NCBI GenBank assembly: GCA_001595915.1
Contig: LSSG01000058.1
Coordinates: 1-39,647, forward strand
Reading direction: 5' to 3'
DNA from: Thermoplasmatales archaeon SG8-52-3
Lineage (GTDB): Archaea > Thermoplasmatota > E2 > DHVEG-1
DNA length: 39,647 nucleotides
Shown: positions 1 through 8,779 of the stretch, piece by piece
Position numbering within the stretch: position 1 is the stretch's first letter
Layout of the letters: every line of letters starts with the position of its first letter
Position numbers and translations under genes: made by a program
Notes under the pieces: model-generated
Seen by the model: only the letters and a program-made list of their open reading frames with translations
What the model was told of the DNA's origin: nothing
Databases searched by the model: none

Positions 1-1
1 T

Positions 2-91
2 GCAAGTGGAAAGATTAAAAAGAATGAATTAAGAGATATTGCATCTAAAAAATTAAATTTAATAAACGAAAAATTTAAAATAAAAAATTAA
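2..91 (+). CDS. C-terminal fragment of a CDS entering the window (…ASGKIKKNELRDIASKKLNLINEKFKIKN*)
   Basis: Open frame from the window edge to TAA at 89-91; no homology call possible. Confidence 0.45.
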   Translation, partial: ASGKIKKNELRDIASKKLNLINEKFKIKN

Positions 92-120
92 ACATAAATT
101 TTTAATATCAATCATGCATA

Positions 121-139
121 CATGTTACATGGTAACATG
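121..139. promoter_or_regulatory. Perfect inverted repeat CATGTTAC-ATG-GTAACATG, operator candidate
   Basis: 8-bp arms, 3-nt spacer, about 90 bp upstream of the GTG at 229. Confidence 0.4.
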
Positions 140-228
140 ATACTATGATTAAAAGCAAATGGCAAAGAAAAAATATTAATTTAAATTATAAGGATATATT
201 TAAGTAATAATAAAATAATATTAAAATT

Positions 229-1677
229 GTGAAATTTAATCTGAAATTAATATTATTAATTGTTATACTGATTCTTGTAGTATCATCAATTTACATAATT
301 TTTTTTACAAAATCAAAAAGTATCGATAATATTCCACCTGAAATAATAACTGTAACTGAAAATATATCTGCAAAAATAGGTGACACAATTTATATTTATA
401 TTACCTACTCTGATAATATTGAAGTAACAGATGTTAAACTATTTTACAAAACTGAAATTGAATCAGAATGGAATTCAAAACCATTTATTAACGGAAGCGC
501 AGAATTAAAATTAAACTCTCTTAAAAATCTAAATTATTTTGTTACAATAGATGATAAAGCAGGAAATGGTCCGATTGGTAAACCTTCAATAGATGGTAGT
601 AAATATTATACAATAACTGTTAATGAAGATGATAATAATGGTAATGAATATGTTAGAAATGTGTTTGTTGAAGAAGGAGCTTTAAATAGTTGTAAATTTT
701 GTCCAATTATATCTGAATGGTTATACGAATTATATAATTCTGGCGACTATAATTTTTATTTTGTTACATTAGTTGGACTAGATGATAATGCTGCTGATCG
801 ATTAAATAATGAATATAAATTATTAGGTTTTCCAACTGTATTTATTGATGGAGGATATAAAGTTCTTTTTGGTGGAGGACATGAAAAATCTGAATATGCT
901 CAAGCAATTCGTGATGCTGAATACAGAAGTGTTCCAAATATTCAATTAAGAGTCGAAGCAGAATACAATAACAATACCAATATTTTGGTTTGTAATGCCT
1001 TATTAAAAAATCTTGAAAGTGACTCATATAATGGTAGGATTAGGATTTATCTCACTGAAAAAATTTCAAAATGGAGTGGACCTGAAGGAGATCCATATCA
1101 CTTTGGATTTCTAGAATACCTGATAGATAAGGAAATTTCAATAAAAAGTAATGGAAATATTACTCTTCAAGAAACTAAAGATATTTCCGAATTGGATCCA
1201 GAAAATCTAATGGTTATTGGAGTAGTTTTTAATTCAGAAAAAAATCAAGGTTATTCAGATCCACCAAATAATAGGTTTCCATTTGATGCATATTATGCCG
1301 ATGCTGCAGATGGTTCAGAGGTATTAACTGGTGGAAATCTGCCTCCCTCTGTTGGATTTAGTACTCCTAAGATAGGTTATTTACATTTTATGGGGATTCC
1401 AATCTGGGATTATATAATTCGTAAACCTACTGTTTTAATTGGAAAAACAAAAATTGTTGCAGAAGCATATGATGAAGATTCTGAAATTGAAAAGGTACAA
1501 TTTTATATAGATGATGAGTTAGTTATTGAAGACACAGAACCACCTTATGAATATAGTTTTAGAAAAGTAAAACTATTTAAACGTGTTTTAAGAAATCATA
1601 CAATAAGTGTTATTGCTTATGATGATGAAGGGAAAACTGGAACAAATAGTATTGAGGTTAGATGTTATTTTTTATAA
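229..1677 (+). CDS. Membrane-anchored extracytoplasmic thioredoxin-fold protein with Ig-like C-terminal domain
   Basis: N-terminal TM; CKFC motif followed by FPTVFIDGG; C-terminal VQFYIDDELVIEDTEPPYEYSF Ig-like motif; paralog of 20607..21470. Confidence 0.75.
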   Translation: MKFNLKLILLIVILILVVSSIYIIFFTKSKSIDNIPPEIITVTENISAKIGDTIYIYITYSDNIEVTDVKLFYKTEIESEWNSKPFINGSAELKLNSLKNLNYFVTIDDKAGNGPIGKPSIDGSKYYTITVNEDDNNGNEYVRNVFVEEGALNSCKFCPIISEWLYELYNSGDYNFYFVTLVGLDDNAADRLNNEYKLLGFPTVFIDGGYKVLFGGGHEKSEYAQAIRDAEYRSVPNIQLRVEAEYNNNTNILVCNALLKNLESDSYNGRIRIYLTEKISKWSGPEGDPYHFGFLEYLIDKEISIKSNGNITLQETKDISELDPENLMVIGVVFNSEKNQGYSDPPNNRFPFDAYYADAADGSEVLTGGNLPPSVGFSTPKIGYLHFMGIPIWDYIIRKPTVLIGKTKIVAEAYDEDSEIEKVQFYIDDELVIEDTEPPYEYSFRKVKLFKRVLRNHTISVIAYDDEGKTGTNSIEVRCYFL

Positions 1678-1679
1678 CC

Positions 1680-2186
1680 TTAAAAATTTGATTTAAATTT
1701 CTTAAAAAATATTATAAAACCTATGACTGCAAATAAAAATAAAATTATCTCAAATCCTGGTGAGCCATTCGTATCATTTGAATTTCCTGAACTAATAGAT
1801 AGTAATGTAGTATATTCATCATAATCTATCCATTTTCCTCCACTTTCCAGTTTTATATGATATGTAATAGATGTCACATCATCCCATTGAAGTGTAATTT
1901 TTGCTTCAAATGTATCACCATTTTTTTTATTCATTGATATATTTCTAGGTGCATAACATACCCCTGTTTCCTTGTTACATTCATTAATAATTAAACGTAC
2001 TTTTGAAACACTATTACCACTGATGTCTGTTGAAATAGTAACATCTGACTTAGGAGCAGGGTGAGCAGGTACTAATATAATTTCTCCAACAGTTGGATTA
2101 GCTCCAGGAACTATTTCTGTTATTAATAAAAATAGAGATATGAATAATAATAAAGAAATATGGATATATCTATAATTCTTTTTCAT
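1680..2186 (-). CDS. Secreted protein with C-terminal PGF-CTERM-like sorting signal
   Basis: N-terminal signal peptide; C-terminus SPGFEIILFLFAVIGFIIFFKKFKSNF = PGF(E) + TM + basic tail. Confidence 0.7.
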   Translation of the reverse strand: MKKNYRYIHISLLLFISLFLLITEIVPGANPTVGEIILVPAHPAPKSDVTISTDISGNSVSKVRLIINECNKETGVCYAPRNISMNKKNGDTFEAKITLQWDDVTSITYHIKLESGGKWIDYDEYTTLLSISSGNSNDTNGSPGFEIILFLFAVIGFIIFFKKFKSNF

Positions 2187-2244
2187 ATAGTTTTCACCTT
2201 ATAGATTAAATCATCTATAAATTTTCTTCTATAATGAATATAGC

Positions 2245-2258
2245 AATATTTAAATATT
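2245..2258. promoter_or_regulatory. Palindrome AATATTTAAATATT in the divergent arsR intergenic region
   Basis: Perfect 14-bp palindrome just upstream of a TATA-like element and the arsR start. Confidence 0.3.
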
Positions 2259-2280
2259 CTTATATATTTATATTTAATTC

Positions 2281-2538
2281 ATGAGGGAAGTGAAAATTTT
2301 CAAGGCTTTAGCCGATCCTACCAGATTAAAGATTCTTGAATGTATAAAAAATGAGGAGAAATGCATTTGTAAAATTATACCATATACAGGAAAATCACAG
2401 CCAAATGTTTCCCAACATTTGAAGGTAATGAAACATGCTGGTATCATAAAGGAAAGAAAAGATGGTACAAGAATTATGATAAAAGCAACAAATAAGGAAA
2501 TTTTTAAAATAATTGACCAAGTAAAAAGGATTAAATGA
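2281..2538 (+). CDS. ArsR-family winged-helix transcriptional regulator
   Basis: ADPTRLKILECI…CICKI…SQPNVSQHLKVMKHAGIIKERKDGT; CxC potential metal/redox site. Confidence 0.9.
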   Translation: MREVKIFKALADPTRLKILECIKNEEKCICKIIPYTGKSQPNVSQHLKVMKHAGIIKERKDGTRIMIKATNKEIFKIIDQVKRIK

Positions 2539-2542
2539 GCCC

Positions 2543-3649
2543 ATGACACCAATTGATATCTTATCATCTGGAATAGCAACGTTAGAAGAATATCTTTCAG
2601 CCCATATTCTAACTTGTCTTGTTCCTGCATTTTTTATTGCTGGAGCAATAGCTGTTTTTGTTTCAAAAACAACTATTTTAAACTATTTTGGTGCAGGAGC
2701 AAGAAAATATATATCTTACTCAATTGCATCTATATCTGGCGCAGTCCTTGCAGTTTGTAGTTGTACGGTATTACCTTTATTTGCAGGAATATATAAACGA
2801 GGCGCAGGAATTGGTCCTGCAACAACATTTTTATTTTCAGGTCCAGCAATAAATATTTTAGCAATTATTTTAACTGCTCGTGTTTTGGGTTTCGAAATTG
2901 GTATTGCACGAGTAATTGGCGCCATTTTTATGTCAATTCTAATCGGTCTTATAATGGCATTTGTTTTTAGAAAGGAAGAAAAAGAAAAGAAGAATAATAA
3001 TTTATTATTAAATCAGGATACCGAAAAAACAAACCGTCCATTAAAAATTTCATTACTATTTTTTATTTTACTTGTTTTAATACTAGTTATTGGTGCAGCA
3101 AGTACTGATTACATTGATTGGATACCAAAACTTGCAATTGTCTATCTATTAACAATTACGCTTTCAATAATTCTAATATTTTATTATACACGTGATGAAG
3201 TAAAAAACTGGGGTTTGGAAACCTGGAATCTTACAAAAAAAATACTTCCAATTCTTCTAATTGGAGTGTTTATTGTAGGAATTATAGGTGGTGTTGCTGC
3301 TTATTTAATCCCAGGAGCAGATCCTACTAATGCAGTTGGCGAAGCTGTAGCTAAATATATTGGAAGTAATGATATTTTATCTTGTTTCATAGCTTCAATT
3401 ATTGGCGCAATTCTGTATATGCCAACACTACTTGAAGTAGCAATTGTTGGCGATTTATTTGGTTATAGCGTTGGAATTATGGGAGGTGGCCCTGCTCTTG
3501 CACTTCTTCTTGCAGGTCCATCATTGAGTCTTCCAAATATGATTGTTATAACCAGGGTAGTTGGTATAAAAAAGGCCTTTGTTTATATTTTTCTTGTTGT
3601 AATTGTAGCAACCTTTGTTGGTTTTGCTTATGGAATGATTTCGAGTTGA
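2543..3649 (+). CDS. DUF318/ArsP_1 (UPF0718)-type permease
   Basis: Polytopic; CSCTVLPLFAGIYKRGAGIGPATTFLFSGPAINILA signature; next to arsR. Confidence 0.88.
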   Translation: MTPIDILSSGIATLEEYLSAHILTCLVPAFFIAGAIAVFVSKTTILNYFGAGARKYISYSIASISGAVLAVCSCTVLPLFAGIYKRGAGIGPATTFLFSGPAINILAIILTARVLGFEIGIARVIGAIFMSILIGLIMAFVFRKEEKEKKNNNLLLNQDTEKTNRPLKISLLFFILLVLILVIGAASTDYIDWIPKLAIVYLLTITLSIILIFYYTRDEVKNWGLETWNLTKKILPILLIGVFIVGIIGGVAAYLIPGADPTNAVGEAVAKYIGSNDILSCFIASIIGAILYMPTLLEVAIVGDLFGYSVGIMGGGPALALLLAGPSLSLPNMIVITRVVGIKKAFVYIFLVVIVATFVGFAYGMISS

Positions 3650-3663
3650 AGGATGTGATATAA

Positions 3664-3894
3664 ATGAAAATTGAGGTATTAGGTACTGGTTGTGCAAAAT
3701 GTAGAGCAACTGAAAAAAATGTAAGAAAAGCAGTCGAAGAGCTTGGAATTCAAGCAGAAATTGTGAAGGTAGAAGACCTTCAAGACATAATTAACAGAGG
3801 AGTTATGATGACTCCAGCAGTTGTAGTTGATGGAGAGGTGAAAATATCTGGTCATCAACCTACAGTTGAAGAAATTAAAAAGATAATTAAATAG
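3664..3894 (+). CDS. Small thioredoxin / redox-active disulfide protein
   Basis: MKIEVLGTGCAKCRATEKNVRKAVEELG…MMTPAVVVDGEVKISG. Confidence 0.9.
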   Translation: MKIEVLGTGCAKCRATEKNVRKAVEELGIQAEIVKVEDLQDIINRGVMMTPAVVVDGEVKISGHQPTVEEIKKIIK

Positions 3895-3918
3895 ATTAAG
3901 TCAACAGGGGAAATTAAT

Positions 3919-4506
3919 ATGACTAATAAAACACTAATATCTTTCTTTTTTACCATTGCTATATTTCTATTTTTAAGTGGTTGTACAACTAATAATAATC
4001 AAGAAAATTCAAACAATGTTGATTGGTTACCAAATTATTCACCTATACATAATATTGGGTCTGGAAATGATGATTTCTGGATAGTATATCCTACTAATCA
4101 TACTAATAGTAGTGAATCAGTGATTCATCTTTCCTGGGTAAATGACTCATTAAAACAAGGATGTGTTTTTTTTGTAGTCCATAAAACCGGTTGTGAAAGC
4201 TGTCAGCCTCAAGCAGATAGATCGATAAATCTTGCGAAAAATTATGAAGAACATATTGTGTTTTATGACTTAGATATGACATTAGGTGGATCGATTGAAG
4301 AAAAAGCATATGAATCCTATCTATATGATCCGGATGGTCCGCCTGGAATAATTGCCCTAACAGGAATTCTTACACTTTTTAATAGTAGTGGCACAATTGA
4401 ATATGCATGGCATAGTTGGGAACAAGATGTAAAATATAGCGAAATGGAAGAGTGGTTGAAAGATGGTATTTATTATTGGTATCAGAACAGTGAGGAGCTA
4501 AGATGA
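3919..4506 (+). CDS. Thioredoxin-like lipoprotein
   Basis: Lipobox LFLSGC; VVHKTGCESCQPQ CxxC motif. Confidence 0.7.
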   Translation: MTNKTLISFFFTIAIFLFLSGCTTNNNQENSNNVDWLPNYSPIHNIGSGNDDFWIVYPTNHTNSSESVIHLSWVNDSLKQGCVFFVVHKTGCESCQPQADRSINLAKNYEEHIVFYDLDMTLGGSIEEKAYESYLYDPDGPPGIIALTGILTLFNSSGTIEYAWHSWEQDVKYSEMEEWLKDGIYYWYQNSEELR

Positions 4507-5852
4507 AATTTCCAATGAAGATTTTATTATCATCTGTAGCTTTGATAATTATTGTTGGTATATTTATTCAACCAAATGTTGAAGCAGAGGATTATAAGGT
4601 TATTGACGCATATGATTTCTCCGCTGTTGATGAGCTTGGTATGAATTTTTCTCTAAGCGATTACTTAGGTAATGTAATAATTCTTCATTTTACAGCTCTT
4701 GAAACTCCAATTTGTATAGAATGTGAAGAGGAAATGAAAGAACAAATCGAGGAGTTAAAAAGTCTTGATAATAAAAAAGAAAATTTAACAATAATTACAG
4801 TTAACCTCAGAAAAAATCCATATTCAGAAACTGGTTTTAAGATGGCAAAACGTGACTTTAAGGTAAATATAAGTTGGCATTGGATCGAGGACTTTAATCC
4901 ATATCCTATTGCAAGTCTCTATCAGAAATATTGGACTGTGGATGGTGCATTTTCAAATCCTTCAATTGTATTGATTAATCAGGATTTTGAAATAGTGGGT
5001 GTGTATAACATATATTTACTAGGTAAAGGAAAATTAGATGGAATTCAAACATATGAGTCACTTTCAAAGGATGTAAAAGATATTATATCTGGTGATTGGC
5101 AAGGTTTTAAGGGAGGTCACTATAGCGAAAGTATTACTTTTTTGGGAATTTTTGTTCTTGGTATCCTTACTGCAGCAACACCCTGTTCAATTGCACTTCT
5201 TGTTGCAATGATATCATATGTCGGATCTCTGCAGGATGATTCAAAAAATAAAAATAAAAAATATACTTTTCAGGGATTTTGGATAGGTGTAATTTTTACT
5301 CTGGGAATGTCACTTGTTTTCTTTTTATTTGGTATGATTATTTCCTCACTAGGAATTTTTCTTGAGGTATCAACCTTATTTTTTCTTATCGCTGGAATTG
5401 TACTAATTATTCTTGGAATTAATATCTTTAAACCATTAAGAGAACTTTTAAAAATAAAATCACAAAGCGAATCTAGTTCAAAAATCATGTATAAGGGGCA
5501 GAATTTATTTACAAAGATAAGTAAAAAATCTATTTATTTAGGTGCATTCTTTTTAGGGATTTTATTTTCTATCGGTTGGGCACCATGTGCTATATCACTA
5601 ATGATGCCTGTTTTTGTTTTAATTCTTGCACAAAAGATTCCAATACTTACTGGAGGATTACTTCTTTTTGTATTCGGACTCGGACATGGTATTCCAATAA
5701 TACCATTATGTGCAGTGACTAGTAGTGTTCGTGGAAAAGTAGGAAACAAGTATGTAAAAGTTGGAAAATGGATGCATAGAATTTTCGGAATAATTATTAT
5801 TGTAATAGGAATTATTATGGCTGTAAGATTCTGGAATATTAATTTATGGTAG
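4503..5852 (+). CDS. Redoxin (TlpA/AhpC-like) domain fused to CcdA/DsbD-like transmembrane domain
   Basis: N-terminal FSLSDYLGNVIILHFTALETPICIEC; C-terminal TAATPCSIALL and GWAPCAISLMMPVF CcdA-type Pro-Cys motifs. Confidence 0.82.
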   Translation: MKFPMKILLSSVALIIIVGIFIQPNVEAEDYKVIDAYDFSAVDELGMNFSLSDYLGNVIILHFTALETPICIECEEEMKEQIEELKSLDNKKENLTIITVNLRKNPYSETGFKMAKRDFKVNISWHWIEDFNPYPIASLYQKYWTVDGAFSNPSIVLINQDFEIVGVYNIYLLGKGKLDGIQTYESLSKDVKDIISGDWQGFKGGHYSESITFLGIFVLGILTAATPCSIALLVAMISYVGSLQDDSKNKNKKYTFQGFWIGVIFTLGMSLVFFLFGMIISSLGIFLEVSTLFFLIAGIVLIILGINIFKPLRELLKIKSQSESSSKIMYKGQNLFTKISKKSIYLGAFFLGILFSIGWAPCAISLMMPVFVLILAQKIPILTGGLLLFVFGLGHGIPIIPLCAVTSSVRGKVGNKYVKVGKWMHRIFGIIIIVIGIIMAVRFWNINLW

Positions 5853-5921
5853 AAGAGACAATATAGTTTGAATAAGAAAATTTATATAAAATAATAAAAA
5901 TAAGGATATAGTGATTATTAA

Positions 5922-7427
5922 ATGAAAAATAAAATAGTTGGATTAATTATTTTTTCCCTTTTAGTTGGATTTTCTGTCTCCTTAGCATCAGGCAATGTAA
6001 CAGAAGATATAGAAGTAAAAAACAATACTACCGGTAAAAGTGGAATTTTAGATTATTGGATAGAACAGGAAAAATTACAATCTTCAGATTGTTCTCCAGG
6101 TGACTATTTTGGTTGTTCTGTTAAAATAGATGGAAATTATGCAATTGTAGGTGCATATAAAGAAAATGATGATACTGGTTCTGCATATATATACAGTCGT
6201 GATGGTGAAAACTGGATTGAAGTGCAAAAATTATCAGCCTCAGATGGAGAACCTGGAGACAATTTTGGTAAATCGGTCTCAATATTCGAAAATCTAGTTG
6301 TTGTGGGTGCCCCTGGTGATGATGGTAATACAGGTTCGGCATATTTATTTAATAATAGTGGTTCAACTTGGATTGAAGAACAAAAACTAATTTCCTCAGA
6401 CGGAGAACCTGATGATCTTTTTGGTAGCTCAGTTTCAATAAATAAAAAAATTGCCATTGTTGGAGCATATGCTGATGATAATTTCAAAGGTTCAGTTTAT
6501 GCATATAACTATAGTAGCACCAATAATACAGAATTTATAAAACTAGAGGCTGTTGATGGAGAAATTGGTGATTGTTTTGGTTATTCACTATCATATGATG
6601 GACGATTTGTAATAATTGGTGCAATTGGTGATGATAATCAATCTGGTTCTGCATATATTCTTGAATATTGCTGTTACTTTAAATGGAGAGAAAAGGTGAA
6701 TGTATCCAGTGGTGATCCCTATTTTGGTTGTTCAGTTTCAATTGATGGAGATTATGCAATAATAGGATCGCCAGGTCTTCCTTTAGATGGAATTACTGGA
6801 TCAGTTAACATCTTTAAACGTGATGAAAACAATTGGTTTGAACATACATTTTGGAATGAAACTGATAATGGAGAATATCTTTTTGGATCTGTTTCAATTG
6901 ATGGAGGACATGCTATTGCAGGTTCATATTATTTTGATGATGGAAAAGGTTCAGCATATGTTTTTAAAAGAAATGGTACAATATGGGAAAAAGAACAAAA
7001 GCTAACTGCATTAGATAGTGGATATGGAGATAAATTTGGTATATCTGTTTCAATTGATGCAGGATATATAATAGTTGGTGCAGAATGTGTTGATGCGTGT
7101 ACTGGTTCAGCATATGTTTTTATGAAAATTGGAGTACCTGATTTAACTATTGATATTATCGGCGGATTTGGAGCAAATATTATTATTACAAATAATGGAG
7201 AAAACGATACCGAAGAATTTGATGTTGAGGTTTTTATTAATGGCGGCATCTTTAAAATGGTTAAAAAATCATTCAATTTTTCAATAAATCTTCATTCTGG
7301 AGAATCCAAACAATTATCAACAAGTTTATTTTTTGGATTAGGTAAAGTCTATATTACTGCAACAACACCCTATAAGGAAAAAACAGTTTTTGCTTTACAG
7401 TTGCTTATCTATACATTTATTCAATAG
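5922..7427 (+). CDS. Secreted FG-GAP-repeat beta-propeller protein
   Basis: Signal peptide; about 7 repeats of FGxSVSIDGxxAIVGAxxDDxxTGSAYxF; CARDB-like C-terminus. Confidence 0.88.
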   Translation: MKNKIVGLIIFSLLVGFSVSLASGNVTEDIEVKNNTTGKSGILDYWIEQEKLQSSDCSPGDYFGCSVKIDGNYAIVGAYKENDDTGSAYIYSRDGENWIEVQKLSASDGEPGDNFGKSVSIFENLVVVGAPGDDGNTGSAYLFNNSGSTWIEEQKLISSDGEPDDLFGSSVSINKKIAIVGAYADDNFKGSVYAYNYSSTNNTEFIKLEAVDGEIGDCFGYSLSYDGRFVIIGAIGDDNQSGSAYILEYCCYFKWREKVNVSSGDPYFGCSVSIDGDYAIIGSPGLPLDGITGSVNIFKRDENNWFEHTFWNETDNGEYLFGSVSIDGGHAIAGSYYFDDGKGSAYVFKRNGTIWEKEQKLTALDSGYGDKFGISVSIDAGYIIVGAECVDACTGSAYVFMKIGVPDLTIDIIGGFGANIIITNNGENDTEEFDVEVFINGGIFKMVKKSFNFSINLHSGESKQLSTSLFFGLGKVYITATTPYKEKTVFALQLLIYTFIQ

Positions 7428-7457
7428 TTGAATTATTTTCTTTTTTTTTAAAAGTTA

Positions 7458-8408
7458 CTATGTGTATGTTACTGGAAAATCCCCTGGAAAAGAATCAACA
7501 ATTGTTGGATGCTGTTTTCCTTCTGAAAAAAGAACTACCCAGGGATATGCAAAATTAAAGGATTCTTCTGCTGAATTAATACCATCGTTGTTTCCAAAGA
7601 AATCACCCCAACCATTGAATCCTTGAATTATTAAATCTGAAAAAAGTGACCCATATGAATACTCTTCCTCTTGACTAGACATCATAACAACTCTGCCATT
7701 TACTGCAATATCATCTAAGAAACCTTGAGTAAATTCTTCTGCTTTTGATGGTTGAATTTCCGAAGATTTACCAGTATTAATTGGATCATTAAATCCTCCA
7801 CTAAAGCAACTATCGATTATCATACAGAGTCCTTCTGATTGTAAAAATCTAAGGAAAAATTTTAACATATCATCTGTGAAATGATCATACAATCTTTCAA
7901 AACCATAATACATAACTAAAGCTTCGTCATCTCCATCGTTTTCATCTTTAGGCGGTAGATCAACAGGGAGACCACCACTATTTCTTAAAGGTGTTCCATG
8001 GGTTGTAATATATATTAGAGTCATATCGCCTGCACGTTCATTTTTAATTAACCAAATCAATTCTCTTATTAGATTCAAGGTAGTTGCCTGACTGCCCTTA
8101 AGAACATGTATATGATCAACCTGCCAATTTGGAGAAGAAATAAGAGAACTATAGAGGTTATCTACTGCATCAAGCATTGAAGGTCTATCCTGGTCTGGAT
8201 TGTTATAATAAACTCCAACACCAACAATCAATGCCCAATTTTCTGTTGCTTTATTTATTTGCTGATAATCAATAGTTTTGTTATCATTAAAAACTTGAAT
8301 TTTATTAATATTTATTGAAGCACTATTACATACAGGTAAAAAAATTAAACCTGCGATTATAATTGATAAAATAACCATTAGAAATTTTTTGTTGTTACTT
8401 GTTTTAAT
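7458..8408 (-). CDS. Secreted caspase-like (clan CD, C13/C14) cysteine peptidase; start re-called at ATT 8408
   Basis: WALIVGVGVYYN; catalytic His ITTHGTP; catalytic Cys IIDSCFSGGF. The ORF-track ATG (8378) lies inside the signal peptide; SD GGGAGGTAG lies at about 8415-8423. Confidence 0.78.
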   Translation of the reverse strand: MKTSNNKKFLMVILSIIIAGLIFLPVCNSASININKIQVFNDNKTIDYQQINKATENWALIVGVGVYYNNPDQDRPSMLDAVDNLYSSLISSPNWQVDHIHVLKGSQATTLNLIRELIWLIKNERAGDMTLIYITTHGTPLRNSGGLPVDLPPKDENDGDDEALVMYYGFERLYDHFTDDMLKFFLRFLQSEGLCMIIDSCFSGGFNDPINTGKSSEIQPSKAEEFTQGFLDDIAVNGRVVMMSSQEEEYSYGSLFSDLIIQGFNGWGDFFGNNDGINSAEESFNFAYPWVVLFSEGKQHPTIVDSFPGDFPVTYT

Positions 8409-8588
8409 ATTAATCTACCTCCCGAAATAATAATCATAATAGTTTATGGGTTTATAAATACAATTGTTAAAAACAATTATATAACTTCTAATAACCTCAG
8501 TGAAAAAAGGTTTAAGTTTAACACTTTTGAGACAAAGTCAATTAATACTTTCAATGAACCCTCATTTACATATATAAACTAAAAACAA

Positions 8589-8703
8589 TCTTACTAAGTT
8601 TAGACTGACGTAAGATACGGGGGACATGCCCGCGCATCTCGCGCTGGCATTTCTGCCACATATTTATTGTTTTAGATTCATCCCATCCTCCTCCTTTTTT
8701 TAT
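8589..8703. ncRNA. Candidate structured ncRNA (GC-rich intergenic island), strand unresolved
   Basis: Stacked hairpins TCTTAC/GTAAGA, GGG/CCC, CGCG/CGCG, GGCA/TGCC; plus-strand TATA-like cattTACATATATAAAC at about 8566-8580 and downstream C-rich/T-tract; very GC-rich relative to flanks. Confidence 0.5.
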
Positions 8704-8779
8704 TCTTTTTGGAAAAGATTAGGTTATCTTTTTAAAATAGTTTATATTTTTATTTATTAAAAATTACTGATGGTGAGAC

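Noticed and set aside
2274-2630. 118-aa minus ORF antisense to arsR and the permease start
   Set aside because: Overlaps strongly supported coding frames; no SD or recognizable domain
6137-6487. 116-aa minus ORF in the FG-GAP gene (and 6929..7276)
   Set aside because: Antisense shadow of a repetitive gene; internal similarity mirrors the sense repeats
5922-7427. Possible CRISPR or tandem DNA repeat
   Set aside because: Repeats are protein-level FG-GAP modules without identical DNA units or spacers
8462-8478. Palindrome AATTGTT-AAA-AACAATT
   Set aside because: Very AT-rich short palindrome; likely by chance in this composition
8561-8656. 31-aa minus ORF MWQKCQREMRGHVPRILRQSKLSKIVFSLYM across the GC island
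   Set aside because: The coding reading is explained by the GC-rich structured DNA; no SD at proper distance; ncRNA interpretation preferred
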